Positions 61,203 to 64,000 of a stretch of DNA of 64,000 nucleotides are shown here, piece after piece (within the stretch, counting starts at the first letter, position 1; every line of letters starts with the position of its first letter). A program made the translations under genes and the position numbers. Origin of the DNA: Desulfomicrobium sp. ZS1 (GTDB lineage Bacteria; Desulfobacterota; Desulfovibrionia; Desulfovibrionales; Desulfomicrobiaceae). The stretch covers positions 1,922,001 through 1,986,000 of the forward strand of contig NZ_CP100351.1 of NCBI RefSeq assembly GCF_024204645.1, read 5' to 3'. The notes beneath the pieces were generated by a model. It saw only the letters and a list, made by a program, of their open reading frames with translations, had not been told where the DNA came from and did not search any database.

Positions 61203-63340
61203 TGCAGAAGGCCAAAAATCTTTCCGAATATAACGACGAACTGCGCGAAGCTCTGGACAACACCTTCCTGCGCGGTGCCATGGACAAGTTCGCCACGGCC
61301 TACCCCGTCGGCCGGGCCAATGCCTTCCGCGAATACGACGTGGAAAACCTGATCCAGGAAGTGGTCAAAGCAAAAGATGCAGGTCTGACCCACCTTGACG
61401 AACTCTATGCCGCGTTCAAGGCCAAGGCCGAAGCGAACGGCGTGAAAGTACATTGGGCCAAGGACGGCGACGAGGCCAACGAGATCGTGGCCCGCATTGC
61501 GGCCGAAAACAAATGCAAGGTCATCGTCAAGTCCAAGTCCATGACGGCCGAGGAAACCCTCTTGAACCACCGTCTGGAAAAAGACGGGCTTGAAGTGGTG
61601 GAGACCGACCTTGGCGAATGGATCATCCAGCTCCGGCACGAAGGGCCCAGCCACATGGTCATGCCGGCCATTCACCTGTCCCGCTATCAGGTCGCGGAGC
61701 TCTTCTCGCAGGTCACCAAACATGACCAGTCCTCGGACATCCAGCGTCTGGTCAAGGTCGCCCGTCGCGAACTGCGCCAGAAATACGCCGATGCGGACAT
61801 GGGCGTCAGCGGAGCCAACTTCGCCATCGCCGAGACCGGCACCATCGGCCTGATGACCAACGAGGGCAACGCCCGCCTGGTCACCACCCTGCCCCGCGTG
61901 CACGTGGCCATCGCCGGCATCGACAAGCTCTGCGGCACCCTGGACGACGCCCTGAAGATCCTGCGCGTGGTGCCCAAGAACGCCACCGGCCAGGCCATCA
62001 CCTCCTACGTGACATGGATCAGCGGCGCCAACGAATGCCAGGCCGCGCCCGGCAACAAGAAGGAGATGCACATCATCTTCCTGGACAACGGCAGAAGCGA
62101 GATGGCCAAGGACCCGCTCTTCGCCCAGGTCCTGCGCTGCGTGCGCTGCGGCGCCTGCGCCAACGTTTGCCCGGTCTACCGCATGGTCGGTGGCCATCAG
62201 ATGGGCCACATCTACATCGGCGCCATCGGTCTTATCCTGACCTACTTCTTCCATGGCAAGGACAAGGCCAAGAACCTGGTGCAGAACTGCATCAACTGTC
62301 AGGCGTGCAAGCACGTTTGCGCTGCGGGCATCGATCTGCCCCTTTTGATCAAGGAAATCCACTCCCGCATCCTGGACGAAGACGGCCATCCGCTGCCGTC
62401 CTTGCTGCTGGGCAAGCTGATGAAGAACCGCAAGCTCTTCCACACCTTCCTGCGCACGGCCAAGATGGCCCAGCGGCCCCTGACGGGCGGGACGCAATAC
62501 ATCCGGCACCTGCCCCACATCTTCTCCAAGGATCATGGGTTCAAGGCCCTGCCGGCCATTGCGGCCAAGCCCTTCCGCGACCGCTTCGAGGCGCTGAGGC
62601 CGCAAGTTTCCGCGCCCAAGTACCGCATCGCCCTGTTCTCGGGCTGCGTGCAGGACTTCGTCTACCCCGAGCAGCTCGAAGCGGCCATGAAGGTCCTGGG
62701 CGCGCACAATGTCGAGGTCGACTTCCCCATGGAGCAGTCCTGCTGCGGCCTGCCCCTGCAGATGATGGGCGAAAAGAAGGCCAGCATCGACGTGGCGAAG
62801 CAGAACATCGAGGCCATGGCCGGCAACTATGATTACATCATCACGCTGTGTGCCTCCTGCGCCTCGCACCTCAAGCACAACTACCCGTTCCTGCTGGGCG
62901 AGAACGACGCTGCGGCCAAGGCCTTCTCCGACAAGGTCATCCCCTTCTCGGCCTTCATGACCGACGTCCTCGGCGTGACCGCCGAGAAGTTCACCCAGAC
63001 CCACCAGCGCGCCACCATGCACGCGCCCTGCCACCTCTGCCGCGGCATGGGCGTGGTGGAGCAGCCTCGCAAGCTCCTGGCCCTGGGCGGCTACGAGTAC
63101 GCCCAGGCCGAACAGGAGATGGTCTGCTGCGGTTTCGGCGGCACCTACTCCGCCAAGTTCCCGGGCATTTCCGAGCAGATCCTCAAGAACAAGCTGGCCG
63201 ACGCGGCCCGCACCGCGGCCGAAGTCCTGGTGACTGAATGCCCAGGCTGCATCATGCAGCTCAGGGGCGGCGCGGAAATGAACAAGTCCGGCTTCACCGT
63301 GCGGCACATCGCCGAAGTGCTGGCCGACCACCTGAAATAA
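61202..63340 (+). CDS. lutB: LutB-LutA fusion, L-lactate dehydrogenase iron-sulfur subunit
   Basis: 712 residues. Residues 1-300 are the LUD domain of LutB (VKSKSMTAEETLLNHRLEKDGLEVVETDLGEWIIQL, GANFAIAETGTIGLMTNEGNARL). Two [4Fe-4S] motifs follow: CVRCGACANVCP near 315 and CINCQACKHVC near 365. From about 475 comes a LutA-type pair of CCG domains (ALFSGCVQDFVYPEQLEAA with CCGLPLQ, then APCHLCRGMG with CCGFGGTYS). It oxidises L-lactate to pyruvate together with LutC. A similar LutB-LutA fusion is recalled in D. vulgaris. Confidence 0.94.
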   Translation: MQKAKNLSEYNDELREALDNTFLRGAMDKFATAYPVGRANAFREYDVENLIQEVVKAKDAGLTHLDELYAAFKAKAEANGVKVHWAKDGDEANEIVARIAAENKCKVIVKSKSMTAEETLLNHRLEKDGLEVVETDLGEWIIQLRHEGPSHMVMPAIHLSRYQVAELFSQVTKHDQSSDIQRLVKVARRELRQKYADADMGVSGANFAIAETGTIGLMTNEGNARLVTTLPRVHVAIAGIDKLCGTLDDALKILRVVPKNATGQAITSYVTWISGANECQAAPGNKKEMHIIFLDNGRSEMAKDPLFAQVLRCVRCGACANVCPVYRMVGGHQMGHIYIGAIGLILTYFFHGKDKAKNLVQNCINCQACKHVCAAGIDLPLLIKEIHSRILDEDGHPLPSLLLGKLMKNRKLFHTFLRTAKMAQRPLTGGTQYIRHLPHIFSKDHGFKALPAIAAKPFRDRFEALRPQVSAPKYRIALFSGCVQDFVYPEQLEAAMKVLGAHNVEVDFPMEQSCCGLPLQMMGEKKASIDVAKQNIEAMAGNYDYIITLCASCASHLKHNYPFLLGENDAAAKAFSDKVIPFSAFMTDVLGVTAEKFTQTHQRATMHAPCHLCRGMGVVEQPRKLLALGGYEYAQAEQEMVCCGFGGTYSAKFPGISEQILKNKLADAARTAAEVLVTECPGCIMQLRGGAEMNKSGFTVRHIAEVLADHLK

Positions 63341-63344
63341 CACA

Positions 63345-63373
63345 CGGGCCGGGAGTTCCCGGCCCGAACTTTT
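63345..63373 (+). terminator. Terminator after the lut operon, first hairpin
   Basis: CGGGCCGGGA, GT, TCCCGGCCCG (10-bp perfect stem) followed by AACTTTT. Confidence 0.8.
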
Positions 63374-63385
63374 CTCTCCTTGCGC

Positions 63386-63423
63386 GCCGGGAGTCTTCCA
63401 CTGGAAGGCTCCCGGCATTTTTC
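63386..63423 (+). terminator. Terminator after the lut operon, second hairpin
   Basis: GCCGGGAG and CTTCC pair with GGAAG and CTCCCGGC around a 3-nt loop, then ATTTTTC: a second strong terminator in tandem. Confidence 0.85.
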
Positions 63424-63436
63424 TTGCGAAGAATTC

Positions 63437-63482
63437 AAGAATAGATCCTATAGGTCGTATGGGACCTATAGGACCTATTCTT
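63437..63482. repeat. 46-bp palindromic element made of 9-bp repeats
   Basis: Arms 63437-63444 plus 63446-63456 pair perfectly with 63463-63473 plus 63475-63482, with one mismatch at 63445/63474 and a 6-nt loop. Within it the 9-bp units GATCCTATA, GGTCGTATG, GGACCTATA, GGACCTATT follow each other. The units match those in cbiET (53369-53473), so this is a dispersed repeat family. Confidence 0.85.
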
Positions 63483-63584
63483 TCAATAGAAAAAGGCGCT
63501 TCCCGTCCTTGCTTCGCGTTGGCAAACCTTTTAAAAGTACTTATTCAAAGGCGCTTTGCCGAGTACATTACAACCCACGAGAAA

Positions 63585-64000
63585 ATGATAGTTCAGCCCA
63601 GATTTTTTCTGACGTGCCTTGTGTTCCTGGCATTGGCCTTTCCCGCTGGCGCGTGGGCGGATGAACCATACCGGATCACGCTTCAGGCCTATCGCACACG
63701 TAGCGCGGATGCACCCGTACTGGCCGTGCTGACCCTGACCCCAAACCCCGGCTGGCACGCCTACGGCAACATTCAAGGCCCCTCCGGATTCCCTACGGAG
63801 GTCGGGGCAACGCTCGACGGCAAAGTCCTGACGCCTCTTTACCCGCAACCCACTCCTGGTCCGGACCCTCTTGACCCGAGCCTGACCGTAGAACTCTACG
63901 ATGGCCCGACGCCATTTTTTATTCCTTTGGCCGACGGCCCCTCCAAAGTCGCGGTGCGGATAAAAGCCCTGCTCTGCTCATCGACCACCTGTCAGCCGCT
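63585..64000 (+). CDS. DsbD N-terminal-domain-like protein, cut by the window end
   Basis: The first 138 residues of a longer protein. The signal peptide is MIVQPRFFLTCLVFLALAFPAGAWA. The mature part resembles the periplasmic DsbD N-terminal (DsbC-type) domain: LTPNPGWHAYGN, PTPFFIPLADG, and KALLCSSTTCQP with two cysteines where that domain has its redox pair. The rest, probably membrane and thioredoxin domains for electron transfer to the periplasm, lies outside the window. The ribosome site is weak. Confidence 0.75.
   Translation, partial: MIVQPRFFLTCLVFLALAFPAGAWADEPYRITLQAYRTRSADAPVLAVLTLTPNPGWHAYGNIQGPSGFPTEVGATLDGKVLTPLYPQPTPGPDPLDPSLTVELYDGPTPFFIPLADGPSKVAVRIKALLCSSTTCQP

Noticed and set aside
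61091-63418. A 775-codon minus-strand open frame
   Set aside because: It is antisense to the lutC/lutBA genes and shows only low-complexity residues.

Overview
The window reads as chromosome of a lactate-oxidising, sulfate-reducing deltaproteobacterium of the Desulfovibrionales, most like Desulfomicrobium or Desulfovibrio. The main reasons are a clustered pyruvate:ferredoxin oxidoreductase, lactate permease and GlcD/GlcF-type lactate dehydrogenase, a separate LutC plus fused LutB-LutA lactate dehydrogenase, a periplasmic-type CbiK with anaerobic (cbi) corrinoid genes, and many sensor proteins and sigma54 regulators. The genus is inferred from gene content only.

Left part (1-23900). A minus-strand lactate-to-acetyl-CoA operon (por, lctP, glcD, glcF; the last is cut by the window edge) has a strong stem-loop in both of its wide intercistronic gaps and a possible sigma54 promoter. 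Beside it lie a hybrid sensor kinase and an NtrC-type sigma54 activator, placed like LurS/LurR of D. vulgaris. A 67-residue unknown gene lies between them, with a near-consensus -24/-12 promoter and two identical 18-bp upstream repeats exactly 42 bp apart. Next come a hydroxyisobutyrate-type dehydrogenase, a small zinc-ribbon protein, a NarL-type regulator, a REC-HPt protein, a cysteine synthase fused to a degenerate cysteinyl-tRNA synthetase, a PAS-GGDEF-EAL protein, and an MCP-like protein with a C-terminal Cache-like domain.

Middle (23900-35400). This accessory patch holds a Fic protein overlapped tail to tail by a tiny gene carrying a Fic-inhibitory motif, a possible CHAT-domain remnant, a TetR gene with two identical operators, an AhpD-like protein, an HdrD-like iron-sulfur protein and a nitrilase. 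A ZraSR-like two-component pair and a ZraP-like periplasmic protein follow, each preceded by a sigma54 promoter candidate, with a MazG-like gene between them. A YgiQ radical SAM protein and an HU/IHF-type protein complete this part.

Right-middle (35700-45400). One tightly coupled operon encodes PdxY, a Cof-type phosphatase and the Mla phospholipid system EFDCA. Its MlaF ATPase carries an extra C-terminal domain resembling a degenerate GGDEF domain. An amphi-Trp protein follows. A minus-strand tetR-dctPQM TRAP operon has a large operator-like palindrome in front of it.

Right part (45400-64000). A cobalamin riboswitch leads a ten-gene cobalt-chelation, corrinoid-uptake and corrin-ring operon (cbiK, btuCDF, cbiL, cbiA, cbiD, cbiET, cbiFG, cbiH). 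The cbiET gene contains an in-frame, inverted array of 9-bp repeats, and a related palindromic array lies near 63460. Then come a glycosyltransferase, a diguanylate cyclase, a dctM remnant, a HEAT-repeat protein, the sigma54-promoted lutC-lutBA pair, and the start of a DsbD-like protein.

The recurring theme is sigma54 control. Five -24/-12 candidates occur, three of them with paired upstream repeats or palindromes at spacings suited to enhancer-bound activators. No search or folding program could be run, so all assignments rest on motifs read by eye and on recalled family knowledge.
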